Shown here piece by piece: positions 54,351 through 64,000 of a stretch of DNA of 64,000 nt; the first letter of the stretch is position 1, and each line of letters begins with the position of its first letter. Under the pieces are notes generated by a model. That model did no database searches. It worked only from the letters and a program-made list of their open reading frames with translations, and had not been told where the DNA came from. The stretch is from Brasenia schreberi (lineage: Eukaryota; Streptophyta; Magnoliopsida; Nymphaeales; Cabombaceae), in contig JAYKKT010000055.1 of assembly GCA_036023115.1 (NCBI GenBank), positions 10,794,501 through 10,858,500 of the forward strand, given 5' to 3'. A program made the position numbers and the translations under genes.

Positions 54351-55270
54351 ACCCGTACCTGGTGGCTGTAGAAATAAATATTCGTACGTAACTTCTGCTT
54401 TCGGATTCCCACCTCGCAACGCCACGGTATTTTGAGACCCCTCTTGAGAAGCCGCTGCCTTTCCTCCTAAGGCAAGCTAAATATTCTTCTTCTGTCATGT
54501 TCTCCATCTCCTTTGTACTGTTCTAGCTGCACCATTCAAATGTATTTCAAATCCCTGTTTGTTTTTGGCCTAACATTTCCTAAGAAATTTCCTCGGCTTG
54601 GTTTGGGAGAAGGCTTCGTTTTGGTTTGGTTTTGATTACTTACAGGAAAATTCAAGGTGGTGCCGACGCCCCAGTACTTGAGTGCCGCCAACCCGTATGT
54701 ATGAGCAGCGGCATGTTCGTCATCAAATGCTCCTGTATTTTTTCTCGCTTAAATGCATAAGTTCGTCAACACACACAATTATCATGAACTTAAAAATATC
54801 TTTGACAATGAATTACCCTCTCATTTATTTAATAAAAAGTGTCCTTTTCTATGAAAACCATGAAAAATCACATCTAAATACCAAAAATATAATGGAAACC
54901 ATGAATATAGCCAACACTAGCATAAGTTTGAAAACCATGAAATGTGATGATTACACATTTTAATCCTTAATTTGTTGAACAGTCCTTTCCATTTCCATGC
55001 ACTAGCATAAGTTTGAAAACCATGAATATATTGATATTCTTGAATATAGCCAACATCAGTTGATTAGTTCAATTTTCATTGGCTAAACGAGGTTAAGCAA
55101 ACCATTGCCAATAAGCGTGTCTCCCTTGTATAGAAGTTGACCTCCTCCTTGAAGGTTCATCAAGTCAAATGCCTAGCAGGGCGAAGCGAGTGGGTCTTTC
55201 TGTGACACGTTGAATTTAAACATCAAGATCTGTTTAATTGATTTGGTGCATATGTTCGACTTGAGCTTGA

Positions 55271-55854
55271 CAGTAGGAGAAGGATAGTCATCATATCGTT
55301 TATTTTTTTCTTAGATAATTGCAAGATTAAAGATGGTTTAAGAATTACGCAAAAAAGACTGTTGAAATCAACTTACATTTGAATCTATGAGATTGCTTAA
55401 GTCTAATATCGAGTTCTGTTGCTTAGGACAATGAGAGCAAGGGTAAGTGCAGTAGTGCCTGCACACACGCAGCAGTACAGCTCATAAGCACCTCATTAAA
55501 TTGATTAACCAAGCATTAGATGGTTAACTCAAATTAAGAGAAATATTTCAACAAAAGTTGCACTGAAGGTCAACTAGAAAGAACTTCCCAGTCCCCGGCC
55601 GAAGTAGCGGGACCCTCTCATGATTTAACAGCTTTCTTATGTTCGACCATGGTGTTCTAAGTGAATATTTCATATATACATTCTAAGTGAATATTTCATA
55701 TATACATATACATGTACTGCAACAACAACAACATCTAAGCCTTCTACATGGATTCTTTCTTTCCACATAACCCTATGCCTGGGCAGAAACCAGTACCCAA
55801 AATTACCCTGCGTGCAGCAACCGCACCCTGGTAACCAATTCCAAAATTGGATCC
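55271..55854. repeat. 584-bp direct repeat, copy 1
   Basis: From CAGTAGGAGAAGGATAG to AAAATTGGATCC. It appears identical to 56332-56915 at a constant offset of 1061 bp. It includes a small internal tandem (ATTCTAAGTGAATATTTCAT, twice) and a piece of RTE-type tail (CAACAACAACAACATCTAAG). Confidence 0.93.
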
Positions 55855-56331
55855 TATCCGTAACTTCTCTTCGGGTAACGGTCTAGATGGCCAGTCCAGC
55901 CGTTGCCCGATTGAGTTACCGAGAATGACCATTGTTATCTGTAACATCTCCCACTTGGCCATTCGAGCAAAGTGTATTGACATACTGGTTTTTCTCCCAC
56001 TTTTCCAAGATTTACCTAGTAATGTCATTTCCTGATTATTATTGCAATCAGTACTTGTTGTGTGATTATTTCCCAATACAACAACCTGTCTGTTGTGTGG
56101 TTATTTTCCTACACAACATTTTACCCGTTGTGTGGTTACTTCCCAACACAACAATCAAAAATATCTCAATCCCATGTTTGTAACATGTTTTGAGAATAGT
56201 TTCTCTGTTATGCCTTTAGTCAAGGGGTCTGCCAACATATCATTTGTTGGCATGCATGAGATGGATATTTTCTTTCTCATAATCATATCATAAACATAGT
56301 AGTATTTCACCATTATATGCTTGCTTTTTGA
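55855..56331 (-). mobile_element. Copia fragment between the direct repeats
   Basis: Homologous to 57541-58017 (end of the 3' LTR, polypurine tract, RNase H C-terminal part) but with scattered differences, so it comes from another copy of the family. Its right end retains GGCATGCATGAGATGGATAT and CTTGCTTTTTGA. Confidence 0.85.
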
Positions 56332-56915
56332 CAGTAGGAGAAGGATAGTCATCATATCGTTTATTTTTTTCTTAGATAATTGCAAGATTAAAGATGGTTT
56401 AAGAATTACGCAAAAAAGACTGTTGAAATCAACTTACATTTGAATCTATGAGATTGCTTAAGTCTAATATCGAGTTCTGTTGCTTAGGACAATGAGAGCA
56501 AGGGTAAGTGCAGTAGTGCCTGCACACACGCAGCAGTACAGCTCATAAGCACCTCATTAAATTGATTAACCAAGCATTAGATGGTTAACTCAAATTAAGA
56601 GAAATATTTCAACAAAAGTTGCACTGAAGGTCAACTAGAAAGAACTTCCCAGTCCCCGGCCGAAGTAGCGGGACCCTCTCATGATTTAACAGCTTTCTTA
56701 TGTTCGACCATGGTGTTCTAAGTGAATATTTCATATATACATTCTAAGTGAATATTTCATATATACATATACATGTACTGCAACAACAACAACATCTAAG
56801 CCTTCTACATGGATTCTTTCTTTCCACATAACCCTATGCCTGGGCAGAAACCAGTACCCAAAATTACCCTGCGTGCAGCAACCGCACCCTGGTAACCAAT
56901 TCCAAAATTGGATCC
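56332..56915. repeat. 584-bp direct repeat, copy 2
   Basis: Matches 55271-55854 base for base by eye. It continues into unique sequence (AATTTAATTAATAGG) after GGATCC. Confidence 0.93.
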
Positions 56916-57200
56916 AATTTAATTAATAGGCCTTTTTTGATTGCTTGGGCAATTTTCAGACCCTTGTCGCCAATGTTCCCATATATTCACTTCCCAAAAG
57001 TTTGATTACACCAGAATATCCAGACAATCACAATAGCCCTTAAATTTCTAAAGAAGGATCTTTACATTTACACAATGTCACGAACTAATAGATATAGATG
57101 TGAATGAGTGCATAAAAGACAAAGCATTTCTAAAATCAAATCAACTTCCCCTCATAGATATGGAATGCATTTTACTTATCAAGGTACATGAGCACCAAAG

Positions 57201-57634
57201 TGATGATCTCCATCCTTGTTCCGACTGTCCGTTCAGTGTTCTCGGTTGCCGACTTTCTCTATTCTCGGTAGATCTGTAGTGGAAATGATTTAGGATGGAG
57301 TTTAAGGTTTCCTCACAGCGGCCTTCCCAAGGATACATTGTATACAGTGTGTTTTTCTTGTTTTTTAGTGTATTTGTATATCACTGTTTTCGTGATTTTT
57401 CACTCGTATATGCACTGCTCTTATAGAGCAGTGTTTGCTTCCTTGTATCCTGGATTTCTCGCTGGGTTTCCCTCTTCTGAGCAGTATATCCAGACTATTA
57501 CCAGAAAATCTGGTAACGGTCCGACGGTTACAATCTTGGCCCTATTCGTAACTCCTCTTCGGGTAACGGTCTGGATGGCCAGTCCAGCCATTGCCCGACT
57601 GAGTTACCGAGAATGACCATTGTTATCTGTAATA
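57201..57634 (-). repeat. 3' LTR
   Basis: Plus strand TGATGATCTCC to TATCTGTAATA; the terminal CA has become TA. It pairs with 62807-63242. Confidence 0.92.
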
Positions 57635-57842
57635 TCTCCCACTTGGCCATTCAAGCCAAGTGTATTGACATACTGGTTTTTCTCCCACTTTTCCAAGATT
57701 TACCTAGTAATGTCATTTCCTGATTACTATTGCAATCAGTACTTGTTGTGTGGTTATTTCCCAATACAACAACCTGCCCGTTGTGTGGTTATTTTCCTAT
57801 ACAACATTTTGCCCGTTGTGTGGTTACTTACCAACACAACAA

Positions 57843-58385
57843 TCAAAAATATCTCAATCCCATGTTTGTAACATGTTTTGAGAATAGTTTTTCTGTTATG
57901 CCTTTAGTCAAGGGGTCTACCAACATATCATTTGTTGGCATGCATGAGATGGATATTTTCTTTCTCATAATCATATCATAAACATAGTGGTATTTCATCA
58001 TTATATGCTTGCTTTTTGAGCAGTCAGCTCCACTCTTGATAAGAGTAATTGCTGCATTGTTATCACAGTAAATAACAACTGGCTCGTCGGTTATTTCTAA
58101 CTTCAAATCACGTGTAAAGTGGCTTATCCAGACAACACTCGTTACAGCCATACAGTAAGCTACATACTCAACTTCCTATGTATGCAATGCTACACAACCC
58201 TGTTTCTTACATGCCCAAGAAACAACACTACCTCCAAATAAGAATATTTGTCCCGAGGTTGATTTCCTGTCATCTTTGCTCCCAGCAAAGTCAACATCTA
58301 AGTATCCTACCACTTTCAGTTCATCTGCTTGAAAACATAGTTTCAAGTCTTTTGTTCCTTTTAGATATCTTAAAATCCTTTTCAC
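57843..58385 (-). pseudogene. Copia RNase H region
   Basis: Minus frames MKRILRYLKGTKDLKLCFQA, KVVGYLDVDFAGSKDDRKST (first RNase H Asp kept in DVDF) and, after a break, EPVVIYCDNNAAITLIKSGA and KHIMMKYHYVYDMIMRKKIS. The break between 58151 and 58176 is at the AEY(M/V)A position. Confidence 0.85.
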
Positions 58386-58699
58386 GAATACCTAGTACTG
58401 CCAACCAGGATTACTTTGATATCTACTTACAAGACCAACAACAAAGCTGATACCAGGTCTTGTACACAATATAGCATACATCAAGCTACTAATAACTTGT
58501 GCATAAAGAACATTAGGCTTATCGTCTCCTTCACCGGGACAATCAACCTTATTTAATTTGACCCCTTTTGCAACAGGTATATCAATAGACTTGCATTCAC
58601 TTAATTTAAACTTCTTGAAGACATATTCAATATATCTCTCCTGACTTAGGTATAAGAGTCTAAATTCTTTGTCTCAAGAAATCATTATTCCCAAGATAT

Positions 58700-59291
58700 A
58701 GGATGCTTCTCCCATATCCTTCATTTCAAACTTTGAGTTCAACCATGACTTGGTTTTGATAATCATCTCGTTGTTATTTCCAATCAACAATATGTCATCT
58801 ATATATCATGACAAGATGACAAAGTGGCTCCCACTGTTCCAAACATATATACAATAATCAAGTTTATTAGCCACAAACCCAAGTTCTATAATGGCATTTT
58901 GAAAAGTCAAATACCATTGGAGAGGTGACTGTTTTAGGCTATATATGGATTTTCTCAACCTATATACTTTATCTTCTTCACCTTCAACCACAAATCCTTC
59001 GGGCTGCTGCATGTATATGATTTCTTCTAAATCTCCGTTTAGAAAAGCTATCTTTACATCTAACTGATGTAAATCCAAATCATAGTATGCAGATATTACC
59101 AGGATTATTCGTATGGATGCAAATTTCACAATTGGGGAATATGTCTTAACATAATCTATCCCTTCTTTTTGTGAAAAATCCTTTGCAACCAACATCGCTT
59201 TAAACTTGTTGATTATACCATCAACCTTATATTTCTTTTTCAGAACCCATTTACAACCTATGACTTTTCTTCCTTTTGGCGAATCAGTCAA
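58700..59291 (-). pseudogene. Copia reverse transcriptase
   Basis: Reads VIGCKWVLKKKYKVDGIINK, TYSPIVKFASIRIILVISAY, HQLDVKIAFLNGDLEEIIYM, YRLRKSIYSLKQSPLQWYLT, ending SHFVILS, stop, YIDDILL. A TGA replaces the Leu before the catalytic YIDD. The first catalytic Asp (QLDV) is kept. Confidence 0.87.
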
Positions 59292-59666
59292 TTCTCAGAC
59301 TTGATTTTTCTCAATGAATTCAATTTCCTCATCCATGGCTTTCCTTCAGTTTGATGCTTCCGATGAGTTTATAGCTTGCTGATAAGTTAGGTTATTAGTT
59401 AACTCATCTAAATCTACTGAATTATACACTTCTTCTGCAAGATAAGTGTGGTAATCCTTTAAGTAGGAGGGAGTGACTCTTGGCCTTTTATGTCCACTTA
59501 AGGTTTCGATAGTTTCAAGAAGATCTTCAATGGGCTAAAAAAATGATTTATCTAGATCTACCAGATCATCAACACATTCATCTTTGTTTTCCAAGATGTC
59601 ATTCTTAGTATCTTCTAAGAATTCAACATCTCTGCTTTCAATGAGTCTTTGGTCCTTATGATAAAA

Positions 59667-60171
59667 TTAATATCCTTTTGAACCTTTCGAATATCCAATG
59701 AATATACATCTTAAGGACTTACTATCTAGCTTATCTCTAGACTGATTAAGGATCTTTACGTGTGCAATAAATTTCCACCTCCTGAGATAACCTAGGTTGG
59801 GTTTGCTTCCAAACCACATCTCATATGGTGTAGTGAGTACAACTTTACACGATACTCTATTGAGTATGTAAACCGCTGTACTTACTGCTTCTCTCCAAAA
59901 TACCCTTGGTAGAGAGGCATTGATCAACATAGACCCTGCCATATTCAGTAAGGTTCTGTTGTATCTCTCAGCTACATTATTTTGTTGAGGTGTCCTAGGC
60001 ATTGTATTTTGCTTTACAATACCAAAGTCTTTACATAATTCAAGAAATTCTGTCGAGGTATATTCACCACCTCTGTCTGATCTTAAGACTTTGATTGAAT
60101 GCCCTACTTGGTTTTCTACTTCTTGCTTATATTCTTTATAAGCATCAAGTACCTCAGATTTATGTGTCAAA

Positions 60172-60207
<36 letters not shown>

Positions 60208-60428
60208 TAATCATCGATAAAAGTTATAAAATAACCCTTTTTATGATGTGACTTTACTCTAAAAGGCCCACATAAATTCGTGTGAATAACTTTCAATAAG
60301 GTTGTTGCCCTTGTTGATTTCTTGGGAAAAACTTTCCTTGTCATCTTTCCTTGTATACAAGTTTCACACATGTTGAAAGTATTTTCCTCAAATCCAAGCA
60401 ATAAGTCAAAGTTGGATAATTTCCTCAA
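59667..60428 (-). CDS. Copia integrase
   Basis: A 253-codon frame: zinc-binding end CETCIQGKMTRKVFP, then HTNLCGPF, YFITFIDDYS, GGEYTSTEFLELCKDFGIVK, NTMPRTPQQNNVAERYNRTL, NRVSCKVVLTTPYEMWFGSK and KSLRCIFIGYSKGSKGY. The first catalytic Asp appears as Asn (HTN for HTD), while the second Asp (FIDDYS) and the Glu (GGEYTS) remain. A (TA)n microsatellite is expanded in frame as alternating Ile-Tyr after DDYS. Confidence 0.87.
60174..60204. repeat. (TA)n microsatellite inside integrase frame
   Basis: About fifteen TA units, read as IYIYIY within the integrase frame without breaking it. Confidence 0.9.
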
Positions 60429-60439
60429 CTTTTACAGAC

Positions 60440-60700
60440 TTATATGCCCAAGGTGTTTATGCATATATTCACATTAACAGAAAAGACACACTCAATATAA
60501 GCAGAAGAAGTACCAATTTCATTATCACATAGTTTAAACAAACCATGCTCTACATAAAATTCCCTAGAGAATAATATTCTCCCATGTTTTCCCACAATCA
60601 CTTTGTTAGGGATAAACTTAACCTCAAAACCTTTCTTTACTAAGGCAGGGATCGAGACCAAATTGCGTCTTATAGATGACACAATTAATACATCAGTCAA
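60440..60700 (-). pseudogene. Copia protease end and gag-pre-integrase
   Basis: Reads VLIVSSIRRNLVSIPALVKK, GFEVKFIPNKVIVGKHGRIL, FSREFYVEHGLFKLCDN, the usual lead-in to the integrase zinc finger. Confidence 0.8.
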
Positions 60701-60841
60701 TACAATTGGTTTGCCTTACAAATATTCTGAAGGACCCAATACCAAAACATCCGAGAAAGTATTATTTTCCATGTAGACTCTATGTTCGCTGGGTTTGTAT
60801 TCCTTCAGGTCCATTGCCCCTTCCTTGGTCTTTGAGATGTG

Positions 60842-61183
60842 TCAATTAGCTCCCGAGTTTATCCACCAACCTATCACCGAGCGGTCCATGTACAAACATT
60901 CTGAAATCACGTAGATTATATCCTGCTTCTCCGATTGTCCGCGCTGTAGGTTATTTCCTCCACCTTTCTTGTTGTGACAGTCCCTCTTAAAGTGTTCCAG
61001 CTTTCCACAGTTGAAGCACTTTACCCGAGAAGCGGTTTCCTGTAATTTCTTAAAATTTTGATCGCCCTTTTTGTTATTCTTGCCAAACTTCTTGTTTGGT
61101 TTATTTTTCTTTTGACTGGTTTTGGAGCTAGACGCTATCTCATCTTGGGCTACTAACAATTTTTCTTTCTTGTTTTTGTTCAT
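60842..61183 (-). pseudogene. Copia gag zinc knuckle and protease start
   Basis: Lys-rich linker, then a canonical knuckle VKCFNCGKLEHFKRDC (C.2C.4H.4C). The protease start is WWINSGAN, with Asn in place of the catalytic Asp (usual WW.DSGA). Several gag segments upstream (61184-61470) are in other frames. Confidence 0.87.
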
Positions 61184-61470
61184 GTGTTCCTACTCTATTG
61201 CTAGTTTCAGGGGCAATTCAGAAAGGTTAATCTCTGACCCTAATCTGAGGGTAGTGGTGACCATGTTCCATGACGGGAGTAGACTGTTTAATATGGTTGA
61301 TATCTACATCGGTTCTGGGATGACTGACTTTGCTACAGCTAAGTCCCTAGCTATTACTAACATGTGGTTCACATGTTCAACTACATTATCTCATTCTCTC
61401 ATTTTGAAGGAGTTATACTTTTGTAGTAGCAACTGCACATGTAATTTGGCAGTTGTGTCATACTTAGCTG

Positions 61471-61875
61471 TTATTGAATCAAATAGCTCTTTCGCGTACT
61501 GATTAAGTCACCCTCCATGTAGGTTAACATTACTGTCCTGGCTATGGTGTCATCTTTTAAAAATATTTTGTACATCTCTACTTGTTGCTCAATTGCATCT
61601 AGAGGTGGCGGACGCACAGTTTCCTTCAGCACAAACTCAACACCTTTGAGTGTTATAGCTAGTAGGATTCGCCTCTTCCATGTTTGGAAGTTAAGACCGT
61701 TTAATTTCTCAGTTTTTGCCAATTCAGACACACAAATTCTAGAACTCATTTTTATGTGTTTGATAATTTTAACAATTAGACTGTCTAAAAAAGAAATAAT
61801 CATAAAGCAACAACCACACATAGTAGGGAGCATGCTAAAATGATGCATAATATCATAAAAACAGTCTAAAATCAT
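61471..61875 (-). pseudogene. Copia gag N-terminal region
   Basis: Reads MSSRICVSELAKTEKLNGLN, FQTWKRRILLAITLKGVEFV, then IEQQVEMYKIFLKDDTIARTV and MLTYMEGDL. The L.G.NF..W...I motif is typical of copia gag starts. The upstream part of the frame is probably leader; MSSRIC is the likely start. Confidence 0.82.
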
Positions 61876-62806
61876 TTCTTAAACTATTTGGGACAAACTT
61901 GTAATTTCCCCAAAAGTTTTTGCCTTTTGAATTTTCCAAATAATACCACAGGTAAAATAGTAATTTTAACTATCTATCCACTTTTGAAATTTTGAAAAAA
62001 GCCTAAGGACAGACTTGTAAAATTACTCTTTGGTATTTCTGTAAAATTCGTAACTGATTGGGGTTAAAACTATAATTTTAACCCTCAACCCGAATCTATG
62101 ATTTTTTTTCAAAAGTACAAGGGTAAACCTATCTTTTGACTAAATGGCAGAATTGTAATAGTTTAAACCGAGAAGGGTATTAATGTAAAACAATAGCTCC
62201 GGTATACCGTAATTTTTACAAACCGCCAAAGGGTAAAAATAAACTTTTTGTACAATAAGGGCAAAACATTACATTAGTGGCAGTTTAGTAATAATTGGAA
62301 ACCAGTTGGGACAGAACGAACTTTTCAGTTCGCTGCTTGAGATGGTTTTCCAAATTCGTGGGTGGTTTTCGTCTTGTAAAAGCTAGGAGGAGAGAGAATG
62401 GAGAGAGAGATTGAGTGAAGGTGAGAGAGATAGCGGTGCTCTGCTCCTTGGCCCTCTATTGCGGCCTCCTATGGCTGCCAAATGCAGCTTGTTTTCGGTC
62501 ATTCAAGTTCCGGCCGTTCAGACCTTTGTCGGCCTTCACGGCTCGTTTCTGGCTGATTCAGAATCCGGGCATGGCCTTTGTCGGCCTTCACGGCTTGTTT
62601 CTGGCCGATTTAGGCTCTGACTATTCAGGCCTTTGCCAACGGATTTCTTGCCTAGCCTGCCGGCTTTCCAGATCTATTCTCTCCCTCTCTTTTCTTTTTT
62701 CTTCTTCTTCCCCTTCTCTCTTTTTGTTTTCATAGTAGTAAGCGTACCTCTTTGTGTATTTTTTTTTGCAGGATCAATAACCTGAGCCTTGATACCAGTG
62801 ATGAAG
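61876..62806 (-). other. Untranslated leader of copia element
   Basis: Long leader between gag start and 5' LTR with the primer-binding site at its start (about 62780-62806). Plus-strand frames at 62411-62735 are probably chance. Confidence 0.55.
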
Positions 62807-63242
62807 TGATGATCTCTGTCCTTGTTCTGACTGTCCGTTCAGTGTTCTCGGTTGTCGGCTTTCTCTATTCCCGGTAGATCTACAGCGGAAATGATTTAGG
62901 ATGGAGTTTGAGGTTTCCTTACAACGGCCTTCCCAAGGATACGTTGTATACACTGTGTTTTTTTTATTTTTTAGTGTATATATATATATCACTGTTTCCA
63001 TGATTTTTCACTCATATATGCACTGCTCTTATAGAGAAGTGTATGCTCCCTTGTATCCTGGTTTTCTTGTTGGGTTTCCCTCTTCTGAGCAGTATATGAG
63101 GACTGTTACCTGAAAATCCAATAACGGTCTGGCGGTTACAACCTTGGCCCTATCCGTAACTCCTCTTCGGGTAACGGTATGGATGGCCAGTCCAGCCGGT
63201 ACCCGACTGAGTTGCCGAGAATGACCACTGGTATCTGTAACA
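62807..63242 (-). repeat. 5' LTR
   Basis: Plus strand TGATGATCTCTG to TATCTGTAACA with TSD CAAAG following. It pairs with 57201-57634. Confidence 0.93.
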
Positions 63243-63462
63243 CAAAGATGGTCCATCCAACATTTTACATAAGCAAACACAGATCAACGGAGTCAGCACA
63301 ATCAAACAGGGATCGGTCTTAATTGAAATGAAGAAACATAAAAAGAGTTAATGATTTGTTCTTGATGGTAAGTTTTCACCTTGTCGTCCCTTCTTGTTCT
63401 GGTTGAGATTGAAGGCATTCTTATCCCAAAGATGAGCTTCAAACCTTCCCGTCCATAGATGC

Positions 63463-64000
63463 CTGAACAAAATAAATGATAAATGCACGCAGCTAATAAA
63501 ATATCTTAAGACACGGGCTCTAAGAGAGAGAGAGAGAGAGAGCATACTAAAGGTGCCCAACGAAGTATATTTGTTGCTTGAAGAAAATTAATACTGTGGA
63601 AATGCATGCAGCCAATGAATCTCTCGAGACAAATAAATATAGAAAATGAAATGCATGCATGCAAGGAGAGTGTGCATGATTCAGCATATGGTCTTTTATG
63701 TTTTCTGAAAGAAAAACAGACAAACAAGTTTTTGCATATTTCTTCATCATGATTCGCATGCCTTTTGAGACGTTTGCAATTAGATGATCCCTCTGTGTGA
63801 GGAATGGAGGGTGGTTGTGCGAGAGAGATCGATTGCTTCATCTGTGGCCTTGGGCGTAGAGAGGGTTTCATATGAATATATTTGAGTCCTAACACAATGA
63901 GAAGGGCTACTGCCTCCAAATTCTCTTTCTGCAAGAGAAGTTTACTGTACGAAGGCACTCTTTCCTGGTGGTTCTACAATTTCGCTATTTTTCTCCTTTG
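63463..64000 (-). other. Presumed upstream intron of the WRI1-like gene
   Basis: Contains a GA tract at 63524-63542. The minus frame 63506-63958 includes CKRLKRHANHDEE, but no YRGVTR motif, so I treat it as intron or 5' region rather than a supported exon. Confidence 0.4.

Larger units (their letters stand above)
57201..63242 (-). mobile_element. Complete Ty1/copia element in an intron of the WRI1-like gene
   Basis: LTRs at 57201-57634 and 62807-63242, TSD CAAAG at 57196-57200 and 63243-63247. The primer-binding site (minus TGGTATCAAGGCTCAGG) follows the 5' LTR and minus AAGTGGGAGA is the polypurine tract. Gag, protease, integrase, RT and RNase H are all present in order on the minus strand. 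Frames are longer than in other copia copies here, so it is among the younger ones. Same orientation as the host gene. Confidence 0.94.
52445..63462 (-). pseudogene. WRI1-like AP2/ERF transcription factor gene, damaged; 5' end beyond window
   Basis: Minus-strand exons: 63462-63380 (first AP2 domain, [27 protein letters not shown]); 54732-54644 ([29 protein letters not shown]); about 54526-54413 (EMENMTEEEYLACLRRKGSG, FSRGVSKYRGVAR); and 53109-52445 (TEEEAAAAAYDIAAL, stop, YRGPNAVTNFDINNYLGCFH, then an acidic C terminus with DLQNFFNDADITKNLDFLFG). Exon order and phases fit the WRI1 class of double-AP2 regulators of lipid synthesis, including phase for a 9-nt VYL micro-exon, which I could not locate. 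A TAG at 53060-53062 replaces the Glu of the second AP2 domain, a base may be inserted near 54510, and the HHHNGRWEARIGRV segment is missing or badly degraded. The YRGVTR exon must lie beyond 64000. Confidence 0.75.

Noticed and set aside
54101..54507. Ser-Leu and Ile-Tyr rich minus frames
   Set aside because: Translation of the (AG)n(AT)n microsatellite; only the AP2 part at 54413-54526 is real coding sequence.
62411..62735. Plus-strand frames of 69 and 106 codons
   Set aside because: They lie antisense in the leader of a copia element, overlap each other and have no recognisable motif.
63506..63958. Candidate first exon of the AP2 gene
   Set aside because: It lacks the YRGVTR segment required before the [12 protein letters not shown] exon and contains low-complexity sequence; the real first exon is likely beyond the window.

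Overview
This is plant nuclear DNA. The evidence is intron-split plant genes (a YqgF-type nuclease, a ZSWIM7/SSN2-type SWIM protein, a WRI1-like AP2 factor), fragments of plant-specific families (SQD1, PLS-type PPR, RLCK-VII kinase, BAM receptor kinase, NBR1/Joka2, plant mobile domain), tRNA-iMet-primed LTR retrotransposons, hAT and MULE transposons, and RTE LINEs with a GTT-rich tail. The species cannot be named from sequence alone; a non-grass angiosperm that tolerates large retroelements inside introns is my inference. Most of the window is transposon wreckage at several ages.

Layout. 1-826: broken LTR element. 831-10376: degenerate Ty1/copia element, split by a nest of two related non-autonomous LTR elements. 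The outer one (2812-9386, minus) carries pieces of a PPR gene and a TrmH/SpoU methyltransferase gene. The inner one (4859-8271, plus, TSD GTGCC) carries pieces of an NBR1-like PB1 domain, an RLCK-VII kinase and a START-domain gene. 10636-11628: 5'-truncated, frameshifted SQD1 copy. 13051-19724 (minus): complete five-exon YqgF/RuvX-like gene whose 5.6-kb second intron holds an end-to-end copia element (14331-19026, TSD TTTTC). 20590-24533: copia relative lacking integrase (TSD AGAAT), with an RTE LINE in one LTR. 24854-31010: LTR element whose 3' LTR holds a hAT transposon (25095-28416, TSD GTTGGGAC) and whose body carries a BAM-like receptor-kinase fragment ending at the primer-binding site. 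32249-33055 (minus): four-exon SSN2/ZSWIM7-like gene. 33775-37650: plant-mobile-domain remnant (plus) facing a MULE transposase remnant (minus). 37790-39595: copia fragment with an internal inversion. 43270-49284: decayed copia element. 52445 to beyond the right edge (minus): damaged WRI1-like AP2 gene whose long intron holds a complete copia element (57201-63242, TSD CAAAG) and an identical 584-bp direct repeat around a 477-bp fragment of another element of that family.

The most unusual content is the family of small non-autonomous LTR elements at 2.8-9.4 kb. Two members, nested in opposite orientation, share LTRs, primer-binding site, polypurine tract and a 54-bp minisatellite, yet each holds a different set of host-gene fragments where gag-pol should be. 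This looks like a recurrent gene-capturing retrotransposon lineage. The plausible expressed host genes are the YqgF-like nuclease and the SSN2-like protein; they are not obviously functionally linked.
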